Shown: piece after piece, positions 11,945 through 22,590 of the stretch | How positions within the stretch are numbered: the first letter of the stretch is position 1 | Layout: every line of letters begins with the position of its first letter | Assembly: GCA_038373885.1 (NCBI GenBank) | Contig: JAWZYV010012518.1 | Span: 1 to 64,000, forward strand | Direction: 5' to 3' | DNA from: Cheiracanthium punctorium | Lineage: Eukaryota > Arthropoda > Arachnida > Araneae > Cheiracanthiidae | Length of the DNA stretch: 64,000 nucleotides | Translations under genes and position numbers: made by a program | Notes under the pieces: model-generated | The model's input: the letters and a program-made list of their open reading frames with translations, nothing else | Told to the model about the DNA's origin: nothing | The model's database searches: none

Positions 11945-12660
11945 TTTAAGCGAACTATTTAACTGATTTCGTAGAAAATCAGTCGGTGATATTCTAATGC
12001 AAAATATTTTGTTGCTGCATTTTATAAAATAGTTTTAGAAATATTTTGTTAATTTAATAAAAAGTTGGATAGAGATTATAACCTAATTATTATTATTGTT
12101 TTACTGATTTCGTAGAAAATAAGTCGGTGATATTCTAATCCAAAATATTTTGTTGCTACATTTTATCAAATAGTTTGTTAATTTATTAAAAAGTTGGATA
12201 TAGATTATAACCTAATTATCATTATTACTTTACTGATTTCGTAGAAAATCAGTAGTGATATTCTAATCCAAAATATTTTGTTGCTCCATTTTATGAAATA
12301 GTTTTAGAAATATTTTGTTAATTTAATAAAAAGTTGTATAGAGATTATAACCTAATTTTCATTATTATTTTACTGATTTCGTAGAAAATCAGTAGTGATA
12401 TTCTAATCCAAAATATTTTGTTGCTCCATTTTATGAAATAGTTTTAGAAATATTTTGTTAATTTAATAAAAAGTTGGATAGAGATTATAACCTAATTATC
12501 ATTATTATTTTACTGATTTAGTAGAAAATCACTCCGTGATATTCTAATCCAAAATATTTTGTTACTTCATTTTATGAAATAGTTTGTTAATTTAATAAAA
12601 AGTTGGATAGAGAGATTATAACCTAATTATTATTGTTATTTTGATTTTGTAAAAACTTGA
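11945..12660 (+). repeat. Tandem array, about 120-bp unit, six copies
   Basis: Direct repeats marked by TTACTGATTTCGTAGAAAAT, CAAAATATTTTGTTGCT and GGATAGAGATTATAACCTAA. Some units share an internal deletion (for example around 12175 and 12585), showing that variant units were copied within the array. Beyond 12660 the pattern decays into weak similarity. Confidence 0.9.
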
Positions 12661-13242
12661 TTAGCAAAATTTTAACCGAATTGTTTTGTTGACTCGGTAA
12701 AACTTTGCCTGGCGGTTTTTTAACCGAGTTAATTATTTTATTTAGTAAAAAGTTGTTTTTCGATATTTTAGCTGACTTAAAAAGTAAAAATCTGTTGTGG
12801 AATTTTAACTGAATAATTGTGTTGATTAAGCAAATTTATTCTGTTAAAATAGGCCTTACAATTTTTTTTTTCTTGATTTGCAGAAAACACTCTTTTTTCT
12901 GCATACGGTGCAAGTTACGTGACACTTTCGGCTTTAATATTCTCGAGTGTACACTATAGTACTTCATCTTGTTTTCTCCGATCGTTGTAAAAACGCTACG
13001 TCAAATATTTCTCATTTTGTTCCAAACTTTGCTTCTCCCCATCAATAATGTTCAAGCTTGGGATTTTACAAACGGCGCTGCGCCCAGATTGCCCATTTAT
13101 TTCTTTTATCAGTGGATATGCGCACTTTTTCTTCTTTATTGCCACTTCACCCTATTTTTATAAGTAAGAAAATATAATTTTTAAATCATTATCAAATCGC
13201 AATGTTTAAAAAAAAAATGTTTCGCTATTTGTAGATGAGAAA

Positions 13243-13318
13243 GCCTGCCTGTTTGTGTAGTGGTTAGAGAGCCACTCTACCACATCACGGGTCCGGGTTC
13301 AATTCCCGGAATGGGCTT
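13243..13318 (+). repeat. tRNA-like sequence, pseudogene or SINE head
   Basis: Contains a perfect 5-bp T-stem with loop (CCGGGTTCAATTCCCGG), a B-box-like GGGTTCAATTCCC and an A-box-like TGTGTAGTGGTTAGAGAG. The ends AGCC and GGCT can pair. The anticodon arm does not fold cleanly, so a working tRNA is doubtful. It is followed by an ATT-rich tail, as in a SINE. Confidence 0.5.
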
Positions 13319-13449
13319 CGGTATTGTTATTTTTATTATTATTATCAATACGAATTTAACTACCATTTGCCAGTAAGGAATATCAGTATTTTCGTCCGTC
13401 CCTTCTTGGGAGGCAACGTTCGTCAATCTATTATCTGCCTCCATAATAG

Positions 13450-14290
13450 TGTTACGAATTTTCGGGGCAACCCGCTGTTCTGGGGCTTAAAATAGTTGAA
13501 AATTCGTATTCTACGCTTCAAATAGATAAATTTTGCTTTTTGTTGCATAAAAATCAGTCAACTAGAACCGGAGATACGGAAGTTTTGGTTTCCCATTCAA
13601 ATGTAGGCAGTTTCTATAATCTCGAGGAATATTGGTCGTAGGCCTTCGGTAACCTCACTTTTGAGGACTTATTTTTTTCGCCAAATTTGGCGATATTTCG
13701 CCAAAAGTCGTCAAGCTTGGCGACATTTTGGTCATTTGGCGCGATTTTCCCAATGGGGCCTGAAAGATGGTTTTCCTGCATTAAAAACGCATAATAACCT
13801 AACATTTCTCTTTTATGACGTAATCAAAAATTCCCGCTTCATGTGGAATCCTCTAGAAATAGACTCTTCTAGAGGTTTCTCGTAGCTTCTGCGCCACCTA
13901 TAGATATAAGCGTTTCAGAGGCCCCAGTTTAGTGTGGAGAGAGCGATCTCCCATCGAGAGCTGAGCGAACTGCCGATGTGTACAGCGCTTTGCTCTGTGA
14001 TAGAAGCGGTGTTTTTCGCGCTTGTTTATGAAGCTTTGAATTTAATTGCTGTGTGTAAATTATTCATTGTTGAGTCTTGAGGGAGTGTTAGTGTTATCCC
14101 TCGAATATTCCCACTGAATTTTTGCCTGTGAAAGTGTCTTATTTTGTGTGAGAATTACAGCATTTCTGAAAGCTTCGGTTCTGAGTGGACTGTTATAAAC
14201 GAGCTACTGGCCATTAGTGCCTATGAATTTTGTACAGCTGATTATTCTACGAAGTTCTAGAAGCAATAAAGTTTGTGTTCCCTCCTGACA
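13450..14290 (+). mobile_element. Possible solo LTR
   Basis: Begins TGTTACGAATTTTCGGGGC, a start like that of many arthropod Gypsy LTRs. Further in it has a TATAGATATAAGCG promoter-like stretch (13901), followed at 14267 by AATAAAGTTTGTGTT, a polyadenylation signal. No second LTR, primer site, 3' border or 5-bp duplication was found. A terminal gene exon is an alternative. Confidence 0.35.
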
Positions 14291-14471
14291 AGTGACTTTT
14301 TACTAGAACTTTCTACACCAACTGGACTTTAGAACGACCAACCCCGAGAAACAAGCAGAGTAATTCTGCAACAATTGAAAGACCAGTAATTCCGGCCTTG
14401 GTAGTGGCCAGTATCCATAAATGGCAAGTTCCCCCCGCTATTAGAAAAGAAAAAGTAAAGTGAAAACATAG

Positions 14472-14533
14472 CTTTGATAAAGTTCTGTAACATGGAGTTA
14501 GCTTTAACTCCATGCTACAGAACTTTATCAAAG
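14472..14533. repeat. Near-perfect 62-bp palindrome
   Basis: Arms CTTTGATAAAGTTCTGT and ACAGAACTTTATCAAAG surround CATGGAGTTA and TAACTCCATG with a 4-base centre. One internal position differs. It can extrude as a cruciform. No role is known. Confidence 0.9.
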
Positions 14534-14647
14534 GTAACTGACAACTTAATCCACTCTTAACATCCCCACCTAGCACGCAAACCGAACCACAGTTTTTCAT
14601 CTGCTCTCAATTTTCTGAAAGTTAGGAAAGGAAGTATAAATATTTTA

Positions 14648-15050
14648 TTAGGTTGTAACGAAAGTTTCCCGCCATCGCAAACATCGGAAGCACACAGTTC
14701 GCATTGGCGTATTTGCTCATATTTTGTCAAATGATTTTTGGCATTTCAAAGAAAGAGACTTGCTTTATGACACTGTGTTGTGAAATCTGTAAAAAATAGA
14801 GTTATCATTAAGAACAAGGTGTCTCAAATGGAACTATCACTCTAGAGGATTAGAACCATAATTTACTTCCAGTTCTGTTGCAAAAAGTCAGCTACAGAAT
14901 ATCAACGAATTATGAGTACAGCTTTAAGTACTATTGTTGTATCATGTGACACGGTACAGGTTTGGTACCGGAAGTTCAAAAACAGGTATCTAAGGAGTTA
15001 GAAGTTAGTTTTTCAGGCAGATATGGCGGAAAACTTTCGTTACAACCTGA
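14648..15050 (+). mobile_element. Mariner-family 2 deletion derivative, copy 1
   Basis: Ends TTAGGTTGTAACGAAAGTTT and, at the right, the complement of TCAGGTTGTAACGAAAGTTT. TA duplicates on both sides. Only about 400 bp remain, with a trace of the transposase N-terminal region (TTCCAGTTCTGTTGCAAAAA) and no catalytic region. The longer copy at 31373 shows the family clearly. Confidence 0.85.
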
Positions 15051-15432
15051 TAAATCACACATACAGTGTCAATTAAAATGAGGGCGGGGGAAGTAGGCGA
15101 GCGAGATCACACAGCCAATGAAATGCGGGAAAGAGACCATTGTGGTTACCCAAAAATTTAACAAAATAGGTGTATTTCGTACGTAGTTGCTTGTTCCACA
15201 ATTCTATGCACAATGTGCAATGCAGAAGAAATACCTAATATTAGGTAGAAAATGTCGTTGCAGTCAAACTTCAGATTGTGGCATATTATGAATAAATCAG
15301 CGATCATTGGCGTAACTAGGTAAACTTTTTGGACATTTCTAGGCTGTGCCCCCGTCTCCTATATTCTTGGAATAAAAAAATTATTTTTCTAGAGTGGGTT
15401 AAAATCTTTCTAGGGTGGGATTAACTCAAACT

Positions 15433-16385
15433 CATAAGCGTAAAGTTTTCAAAATTATTGGGGGGGCCGGACCCCACAACCACATATATTCACGTCAGTG
15501 GCGTAGCCAAGGGGGGATAGGGAGGTCATAACCCTCCCCCCCCCCATGAGGAATTTTTTGTCATACAAAATGTATATGCTTCACTCCGTTCGTACACCCG
15601 TATACATATATGTGAGATGCAGAAGTCGTAACCCCCCCCCATGAAAAATTTCTGTCTACGCCACTGATTCACGTACATATAACTTACTCATAACTGCCAA
15701 GTACTACGGAATATAATTAACCACTTTTTCTACCTGAGTTTTCGGCTTAAAATATAGCAAAATTTTTGTGCTGCGCACGCGAGCTGGTTACTAGATTGAA
15801 AAAAAATAATTAAAAAATATACAGTTTACAAAAAATGGTTAATTATATTCCGTAGTAATTGGCAGCTATGACTTACTATATACAAGTGTAAATTATTCGA
15901 GGCGCTCGATCTCTATAGGTCCATAGAATTCTACACCTATGTAAGGTAAGTATCCATGTTAGTATCTTTCTACCATGTTATAAGTTAAAAATAGAAGCAA
16001 AGTAAAAAATCCAAAGGAGGAAAAAGCATTTTCGATGAGATAGTGCATTTTAGACCCATCTGAACTTTTCTTCATTTCATACTTTACATTGCATAGTCTG
16101 ATTTTAATGAACCAGAGCCTGGCGAAGGCAGCTTCTCGTAACATTCTTTGTTACGTGGCGTCAAATGAATACTAAATCATGATTGAAATCAAAAGAAGAA
16201 AAATTTTAAAAGTACAAGTGAAGGATTTTTTTTAAACGTTTGTAAATGACGTGAAATACATTTTTTTATGCTAGTATAAATTAGTTTTCTGTATTGAGTG
16301 GTAAATTATTGGGTGGGCTCAGCCCCTATTCACAATTTATTGGGGGGGCTCGAGCCCCACGCGCCCATATAACTCTACGCCTATG
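15433..16385 (+). mobile_element. Inner hAT element, CATAAGCG family, copy 1
   Basis: Bounded by an exact 8-bp duplication, CTCAAACT (15425-15432 and 16386-16393). Starts CATAAGCGTAAAGTTTTC and ends AACTCTACGCCTATG. No intact ORF. Carries a nested 171-bp hAT MITE. A second copy with the same nested MITE is at 52216-53161. Confidence 0.9.
15496..15666 (+). mobile_element. Innermost hAT MITE, CAGTGGCG family
   Basis: CAGTGGCGTAGCCAAGG at left and TGTCTACGCCACTG at right, with the exact 8-bp duplication ATTCACGT on both sides. It carries C-runs near both ends. Confidence 0.9.
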
Positions 16386-16479
16386 CTCAAACTATCTCCA
16401 ATTATGCCTATGTCAGCAATCCGAGATTCAGATGTGGACGGTATGTCGTTAAAAAAAAAAAAAAGTCAGAACGACTCAC

Positions 16480-16687
16480 CATAGCATGAACATTCCGACG
16501 AGGGCGTTGGTGGGAGATCCCAGCGAGAGCCTGGGCGTCCTGCCTTCGTCGTACCTGCCCGTCCTGGGCTTGAGCATGATGGCAGCCACCAGGGCTGACG
16601 CTCCCCCCACCAGATGGACGGTGGAGCAGCCAGCTATATCCACCACGTGCATGCGATAGAGGAATCCACGCTCTGCCCATATCCAGC
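16480..16687 (-). CDS. Ammonium transporter (Amt), internal exon c
   Basis: Third visible exon of an Amt/Mep-type ammonium channel, an integral plasma-membrane protein that conducts ammonium. Read on the minus strand from 16687, after a TTCCAG acceptor, it encodes a stretch starting WIWAERGFLYRMHVVDIAG. It continues with the family signature CSTVHLVGG (its His matches the first of the twin pore histidines), the segment ALVAAIMLKPRTGRYDEG, and ends SPTNALVGMFMLW. The last codon is split by a GTGAGT donor at 16479. The exon takes phase 1 from the exon ending at 19313 and leaves phase 2. Length is 208 nt with no stop or frameshift. The next exon, expected to continue with a GWxGFN-like motif, was not found in 1-16479. 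Family assignment is firm; subtype is not. Confidence 0.93.
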
Positions 16688-17324
16688 CTGGAAAAAACGG
16701 TGAAAAAAATAATTATTGCAGTTCCATATTTAAATCACTTATCACGTGATTCTTGTTCTAGAACCCTTACAATATACAGGCCAACGCATGGCTGCCATTT
16801 TTGTGCCGCTCAGTTCAACTAACGGAGAAGCCCATGTTCCCCGTTTTTAAAGCCAAAAACCACGCCCCCTCATCAGCCAAAGCATTGGATATCGTCATTG
16901 GAAAACATGTAAATTTATATATTTGAAATTATACAATAAAAAACTAGTTAATACGTGTAAACAACCTTCCATAAACGTAAAATGGATAAACAAATTGGTT
17001 AGTAACTCTTAAATTATTTTTATTAACAATGTACGGAACTCGATTTTCAATGAATCTCTATGCGTTCTTCAATCTTTTGGGGAGATAAGGAAGCGTGCCA
17101 CAGGCTTCACTTTCCTAGCACTGCGTAGTGCAACATTGGCAACTTTATTAGTTAAACCCCCTTGATTGATTGGCACTTTGGTGCTTTTGAACAGAAGCAT
17201 CTGCGATCTGCAAAACTGAACGAGTGATCCAAATTACCAAGCATTGCCACTGCAGTTCAATATCAACTTTTTTCTTCTGTTGATTTGAGTAAGAAGACTG
17301 AGCATTCTGTATACTTTATTGGAA

Positions 17325-18065
17325 TGGTGCAAACAATGGACCACCCGATTGTCAGTGAGATAGCAACGTTACTCCTAAGTCCCGTGTTCAGTTTCGAAAT
17401 ACCGCATATAACATCACATGTGTACTCGAGGCTTAAACCTTTGAGGCGCAGCACTTTCCCAATGCTGAAAAAAGGGGCAGCCGTTGCCATCGCTAGACTT
17501 AACTACCAAGATGGTGGTTAGATCGAAGATGGCGGACGATCGAAACGTTCATCGTCTGACGACAGCGTGGCTGTGCCGCACAGCCAGCTGTCCTCAAAAT
17601 AGGGTCTGTAGATCTGTGGCATGCGATGAACGTTTCGATCGTCCGCAATCTTGCTGGTAGTTAAGTCGAGCGATGGCAACGGCTGCCCCTTTTCTCAGCA
17701 TTGGGCAATCTATTCATCTGTTCTCGCACTCTTCCATTTTTCAGCAGATGTCAGTGCTGTTAAAAATAATCGTGACAACTCTTTCATGGGAAATGACGTG
17801 CTAAAAAAGTAAAGGATTCTCGTGGAGCTATGTCACCCGCAACTATTTTTATAGAAATCCAATCTATTCTTCGTGACTGGCAACAGTCAAAACGTCAGAG
17901 TTTGGTGTTCCCAGAGCGGGAACACTGCGCGTTAAAGGGTTAAGCCAATCCTCTTGAACCACCCGAATGTCAATGAGCTGGCAACGTCACTCCTGCGTCA
18001 CGTGTTTACTTTCAAAGTCCCACATATATTGTTTTGGATGGCATCACATGTAAACACGAGCATTA
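17325..18065 (+). repeat. Diverged direct repeat on both sides of PBm1
   Basis: The left copy contains ACCACCCGATTGTCAGTGAG and CATCACATGTGTACTCGAG. The right copy contains ACCACCCGAATGTCAATGAG and CATCACATGTAAACACGAG. They are about 75% alike by eye, far too long and diverged to be the 4-bp target duplication, so they predate the insertion or stem from another duplication. Confidence 0.65.
17433..17943 (+). mobile_element. PBm1 MITE in an Amt intron
   Basis: TTAA borders (17433-17436, 17940-17943), left TIR ACCTTTGAGGCGCAGCAC, right TGCGCGTTAAAGGGTTAA. It is flanked by diverged direct copies of about 110 bp of host sequence (17325-17430 and 17950-18065). Confidence 0.85.
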
Positions 18066-18268
18066 GGACTCCTCTTCCCGGTGATCCATTGAAAACCAAA
18101 CAACAATCCATATTCAATACTCTTTTGCGTAATTCAAAAGCTGAAACTTAATTCTGTTACTTAGACTTGCAAAAAAAAAAGCAGTCATCTATGTTAAAAC
18201 ACTGAACGATCCGCCAGTTACGACAAACCTTTGGCACAAGAATGCTGGTTACGTCAACTCGCATATAA

Positions 18269-19001
18269 AGGCCTTATTACACGGTCAAAATTTAGAGCAA
18301 TTTTGGTTGCAGAAACCAGTTGCTGCAATTCATTCCCGCAAGTCAGGGAGCCCAGATGAGCACGCAGGGTTGCCATAGTAAATAGAGATGGACGCGAGAT
18401 GAAAATTAGGAGTCTCGCGTCTCGCAAAATAGCCCAAAAGCTTTGTCTCGTCTCGCAAAAATCCCTATATCGTAATGTTAAAAATGTGTGTCTCGTCTCG
18501 CAAAAATCTGTAAATCTCTGTCTCGTCTCGCAAAAAAGTCGTCTCGCGTCCATCCCTAATAGTAAACAAACCCTGCTGTGTTCCCAAACGTCAGAGATTC
18601 GCCGAATGGGCGGTTGCTAGAGCATGCAATTATAAATAGCATATCGTTGGTTGCTTATACCTCGTGCATCTTCGGATCGGATTGATATTTATTTTTCTTT
18701 TCTTCAATCGAATCAATTTCCATTTCGATATTCCATTTCACGGACAATTTGTTTTCGCGCACGCTCATCCCTTTCACTACGAACGGTATGGCTGACGCTG
18801 ACTCTTCCGCCATCTTGTGTTGCGACGTCGAAATAGGAAGCACTACGATTGGCTGGATTTCCAGCAACCTGCAATTTTTTCACCTCTAAGTTGGAGTTGA
18901 CTGTTCCCTAGGTAACCGAGGAAAATTTCCAGGAAAGAGGTTTTTTTGCAACTGGTTGCAGCAACCAAATCGCACGAAAATTCCTTCGTGTAATAAGGCC
19001 T
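18269..19001 (+). mobile_element. PIF/Harbinger-like element
   Basis: Ends AGGCCTTATTACACGGTCAA and CGTGTAATAAGGCCT, with longer inverted similarity (TTGGTTGCAGAAACCAGTTGC against its near complement). Flanked by TAA on both sides, the 3-bp duplication expected for PIF/Harbinger. No transposase remains. It carries a nested hAT MITE at 18383-18558. Confidence 0.65.
18383..18558 (+). mobile_element. hAT MITE, 176 bp, TAGAGATGGA family, copy 1
   Basis: Starts TAGAGATGGACGCGAGATG and ends GTCGCGTCCATCCCTA-like sequence, with the exact 8-bp duplication ATAGTAAA. Internally it repeats CTCGTCTCGCAAAA several times (interspersed TCTCG words). A same-length relative is at 51351. Confidence 0.88.
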
Positions 19002-19006
19002 TAAGA

Positions 19007-19233
19007 TAAGGTGACCAGATTTTTGTAGTCAGAATCGGGGACATGTCCCCGATTCTGACAACAAAACTGGGGACATTTATAATTAATGCAATAATTAACA
19101 GTAATTTAATTGAAAAACAATGCAAAAATTAAAAAATTGTCCCCAGTTCCATTTTTACATTCTGGGGACAATTTGAAAAACGTCCTGAAAATGGGGACTG
19201 TCCCCGGAAAATGGGGACGTTTGGTCACCTTTA
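19007..19233 (+). mobile_element. hAT MITE, GGTGACCA family, 227 bp
   Basis: Starts TAAGGTGACCAGATTTTTG and ends CGTTTGGTCACCTTTA. The exact 8-bp duplication CCTTAAGA flanks it. The left target copy overlaps the right end of the Harbinger-like element, so it landed across that border. Internal GGGGACATGTCCCC-type palindromes. Confidence 0.85.
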
Positions 19234-19312
19234 CCTTAAGAGCCTTAGTTTGTTCATGTCACGCAAATGCAGTTACTGCGGCGGTTGCCGCGAGCTTAGA
19301 AATGCTACTTAC

Positions 19313-19501
19313 CCGATGGTAGCGAGAAGATGAGGGTGTTGAAGAAGGAGAAGAGGCAGTAGGCGAGGAAGTTGCACCTCTCGGCCATGGCCCCGGACAC
19401 GATGGTGGTGGCTGTGGTGGCGAAAGACAGCTGGAAGATGTAGGTGGAGAAGGTCTCGCCCATGTCAGACTCACTGGCGTCCAGGAAGAACCCGCCGAAA
19501 C
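19313..19501 (-). CDS. Ammonium transporter (Amt), internal exon b
   Basis: Second visible Amt exon, read on the minus strand from 19501 after a TTAAG acceptor. It encodes FGGFFLDASESDMGETFSTY, then IFQLSFATTATTIVSGAMAER, the strongly conserved Amt core helix followed by its charged turn, and CNFLAYCLFSFFNTLIFSLPS. Length is 189 nt; it starts with two bases of a glycine codon begun in the upstream exon and ends one base into the next (donor GTAAGT at 19312). Phases match the exons at 27433 and 16687. High GC at third positions contrasts with the AT-rich introns. This sequence sits at the pore entrance region in the family. Confidence 0.95.
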
Positions 19502-19610
19502 CTTAACGGATGAAATAGAGATGAAAAGTGTCAGTAAACACTAATAGCAGGTCTGACCCTAAAAATTTGATACCCTACTATCATCATAAACTCAAAACTC
19601 GATATCTCAC

Positions 19611-19690
19611 AATGGTAGCTAGAGTACTGAATGCCTATTGCAGAATGGCAGTTATTTGCTTTCTTTCAATTGTTTTAGGAAGTTAAGTAT
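19611..19690. other. Amt intron segment with an inverted duplicate at 56 kb
   Basis: About 80 bp next to a PBm1 end (from GGTAGCTAGAGTACTGAATG to AGGAAGTTAAGTAT). The inverted copy lies at 55974-56050, again touching a PBm1 end of the same type. Unique intron sequence continues leftward only here, so this locus is the likely source. Confidence 0.75.
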
Positions 19691-20740
19691 TTAACCCTTT
19701 GAGGCGCAACCCTTTCCCAATGCTGAAAAAAGGGCAGACGTTACCATCGCACGACTTAACTACCAGCAAGATGGCGGGCGATCGAAACGTTCATCGCGTG
19801 CACACTAGAGATGAGTTCGGGCTCATTTTTTGAAGCCCGAGCCCGAAGACTTTTAATCCGAGCCCGCCCGAGCCCGAGCAATATTATTTAAGCCGGAGCC
19901 CGAGCCCGAAATTTCAGCTAAAGATACAAAAATTCAATTACTTCATTGATAGAATACAATAAATTTTGCCGTTTATGCAAATTAAAGAAAAATATAGTTG
20001 CAAACTCTCGGTGCACTTTCTAATTCTTTATATCCATGTTTATCAAATAATGTAGGATCTCATGACTAAGTAATATAAGCCGCCGTTCTGAAATAGCCAA
20101 AGAGCTTCACGCACCTTCTAGGCGCCTGTGCCACTATTTTTTTTTTTTATAAGTACTTTTATTTTCCGTATGAATCACTTTTTAAAATCTGTTTCAAGGA
20201 GCATGTTCAATAAAGAAGAAATTTTTCACGAGCCCGCCCGAGCCCGAACGCAGTTGTGAATTACAGAGCCCGAGCCCGGTTCGGGCCCGGGCTCGGGCTC
20301 GGGCTGTCGGGCTCGGGCTGAGCCCGTCTCATCTCTAGTGCACACAGATCTAGCGACCCCTTTTTTGACGGCAGCTGGCTGTGCCCTGCGTCAAAAAAGG
20401 GGTCTCTAGATCTGTGGCACGCGATGAACGTTTCGATCTCCCGCCATCTTGCTGGTAGTTAGGTCGAGCGATGGCAACGGCTGCCCTTTTTTTCAGCATT
20501 GGGCAATCTATCCAGCTTGTTCTCGCATTCTTCCATTTTTCAGCAGATATCGGTGCTGTTAAAAATAATCGTAACCATTTTTTTACGGGAAAGGACGCGC
20601 TAAAAAGTAAAGAATTCTCGTGGAGCTATGTCACCCGCAGCTATTTTATAGAAATCAAATCTATTCTTCGTGACTGGCAACAGTCAAAACGTCAGAGTTT
20701 GGAGTTGCCAGAGCAGGAACACTGCGCGTTAAAGGGTTAA
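19691..20740 (+). mobile_element. PBm1 MITE carrying a nested hAT element
   Basis: TTAA borders, left TIR CCCTTTGAGGCGCAACC and right GCGCGTTAAAGGGTTAA. Without the nested hAT (19806-20337) it is about 510 bp, the normal length. The hAT landed in the left palindrome arm, within the GCGTGCCACAGATCTAG region. Confidence 0.88.
19806..20337 (+). mobile_element. hAT element, GAGCCCG family, copy 1
   Basis: Starts TAGAGATGAGTTCGGGCTCA and ends GAGCCCGTCTCATCTCTA, with the exact 8-bp duplication GTGCACAC. Both ends hold runs of the hexamer GAGCCC/GGGCTC. No ORF for a transposase. Related copies at 26858 and 47445. Confidence 0.92.
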
Positions 20741-22590
20741 AAGTTCTCTCATCTCTAAATATTGCTAATGAATTTCTGTAATTTTCTGAAATTAGTGCAA
20801 TTAATGACTCATTTTACATTGATAGCAGCCGTACTAGTGGCAGAAACGGGGTGCGGTTTTTGTATATAAAATACAGTACTAGTGCATGCAGTACCCGTTA
20901 AATACTATGCATTCCTAAATTTATGTTTCCAGTAGAGTGAGACCGCTTATAAAGGGAATTTCATCGTTCTGGCTAAAATTGTCTCAGGTCAAGGTCAAAA
21001 AAGGTGAAGTTGCTAAAAACGTTTTATTTTTTGTGTGTCTGTGTGTGTGTAAAGTCTAAGACCCATACAGCATAGTAAGTGGTGTAACTGTTTTGTGTTT
21101 TGTTGTATTGTGTTTACGTGAATTGAAATTTCATAATCCTTTTTTTCTGTTGCTATCGTCAATAGGAATCCGTTTGTTCCAACACAAGAAAGAAGTTGTA
21201 CTGAAGAAACCATTAGCTCGAATTGGCATGTAGTCATTGGTAGGGGGGGGGAGGGGCAAAATGTAGGGTGACGGCTATAATAAAAAATATTTCCAAACAG
21301 GTGATATCTGAATTTGCTGGAATAATACTCACCCCTCCTCTTCCCTAGCCCCTAGTAACTTACGCCTATGTAACAAACAATACGAGATAAATGAGAGTTT
21401 CTGGGGCTTGAAACGTGCTTTGTACCCTGTATGAGGATAATTCAATCGTTTAAGGTAAATTTAATTATTTGCTACTCGCAACATTGAAGATTTTTGTTGC
21501 TGTTATTGTGAATCTGCAAATTTGTTTACCTGTGAAGATTTCTGGCCTCTAAAATTGACATTCTGTGAGACACAATCTGTAAAAAGAGTTAGAAAGAAGA
21601 TTGCGAAAGGTAATATCTAAATAATAAAAGCCGTTGTCTGTAACGATTCAGGGATCGACCCATCTCTCCCGGTGCATCTGGCGGCCATGTTGAAATTTTG
21701 ATAATAACGACATTTTAATTTCTAACTAAAAGCAAAAACTTTTTGTACAGTTTGAAAGATCTCTAAAAAATTAACCTTTTTAAAACTTGCAGCTACTTTC
21801 AACTCTTAATATCTAGCGAGATATCACGCCTTGAAAAAGTGAACACAGAAGCGAAGCCAATGAGTCATTCCTTGATTGTTTGAAAAAAAAAAATCACGAA
21901 ACATAATCTCTCGCGAGATTAACGAGAGAAAAAGCGCAACAGATTGTTTAGTGGCGACATCTATGAATTATATTGTTAACTAAAAGTAGAAATGCATGTT
22001 CTAGCAAAAGTTTTATTGTTACAAAGAAAAATATTTTTAAAGAAACAATACATTGCAGCATGAATATCGTGATAAATATCTCGATAGATTACTTTTCTCT
22101 TCAACGCTAATCTCCCCAGCCCCTGAAAGAGATTTTGCTACTAACAATTGTATTTATTAAAGTATCGATTTCAAACGAATAAGTTAGTTATAGAATTACA
22201 TATTTTAGTATGTTGCAAATTTAGGTCGCGAAGAGGCCCGTGTGCCATAAGTTGCACATTTTGGACGAAAATCTGCCATCGACGGCCAAAACTGGTCGCC
22301 GAAGGCGGCTAGTGAGAAAATATTACCGTTACGAACCTGCTACTAACGTTTATTCATACTTTATCTTCCTTTTTTTTTTTTTTTTTTTTGACAGCCTTTT
22401 GCATGCTAAACCTAAGTGACCCTGCAAGGACCAAAGTGCAGCTTGACGGCAAGTAAAAATTTAAATATGAAAATTTTTTCCCAGTGTCTAGTGAGCTGTC
22501 AACTATAGGATTGACACTTGCGTGGGTCGGAGATATTGGTCAGTTTATTATGTTGGTGAGAGTGTGGGTCTACTAAAGAGGCAAACTCTG
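20741..22590. other. Amt intron sequence, no further gene seen
   Basis: Contains a G-rich block at 21241-21256, a T-run at 22371-22390 and otherwise AT-rich intron DNA. No exon with Amt similarity was recognised here. Confidence 0.45.

Larger units (their letters stand above)
15305..16412 (+). mobile_element. Outer hAT element of a three-level nest
   Basis: Starts CATTGGCGTAACTAGG and ends CCAATTATGCCTATG. The flanks TCAGCGAT and TCAGCAAT are an 8-bp duplication with one mismatch. Nearly all its length is a second hAT element (15433-16385). It lies in the Amt gene just downstream of the exon ending at 16480, so in an intron if the gene continues. Confidence 0.8.

Noticed and set aside
13243..13318. 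A functional tRNA gene
   Set aside because: The T-arm is perfect, but the anticodon arm does not fold into a 5-bp stem with a 7-base loop, and the acceptor stem has mismatches. A pseudogene or SINE head is more likely.
1..16479. C-terminal Amt exons
   Set aside because: I looked on the minus strand for the next conserved segment (a GW-GFN-like motif and following helices) and found none; I did not force weak matches.
16408..16680. A 90-residue minus-strand open frame starting at 16680
   Set aside because: It is a shifted frame over the Amt exon. The correct frame of 16687-16480 gives the conserved transporter sequence and uses proper splice sites.
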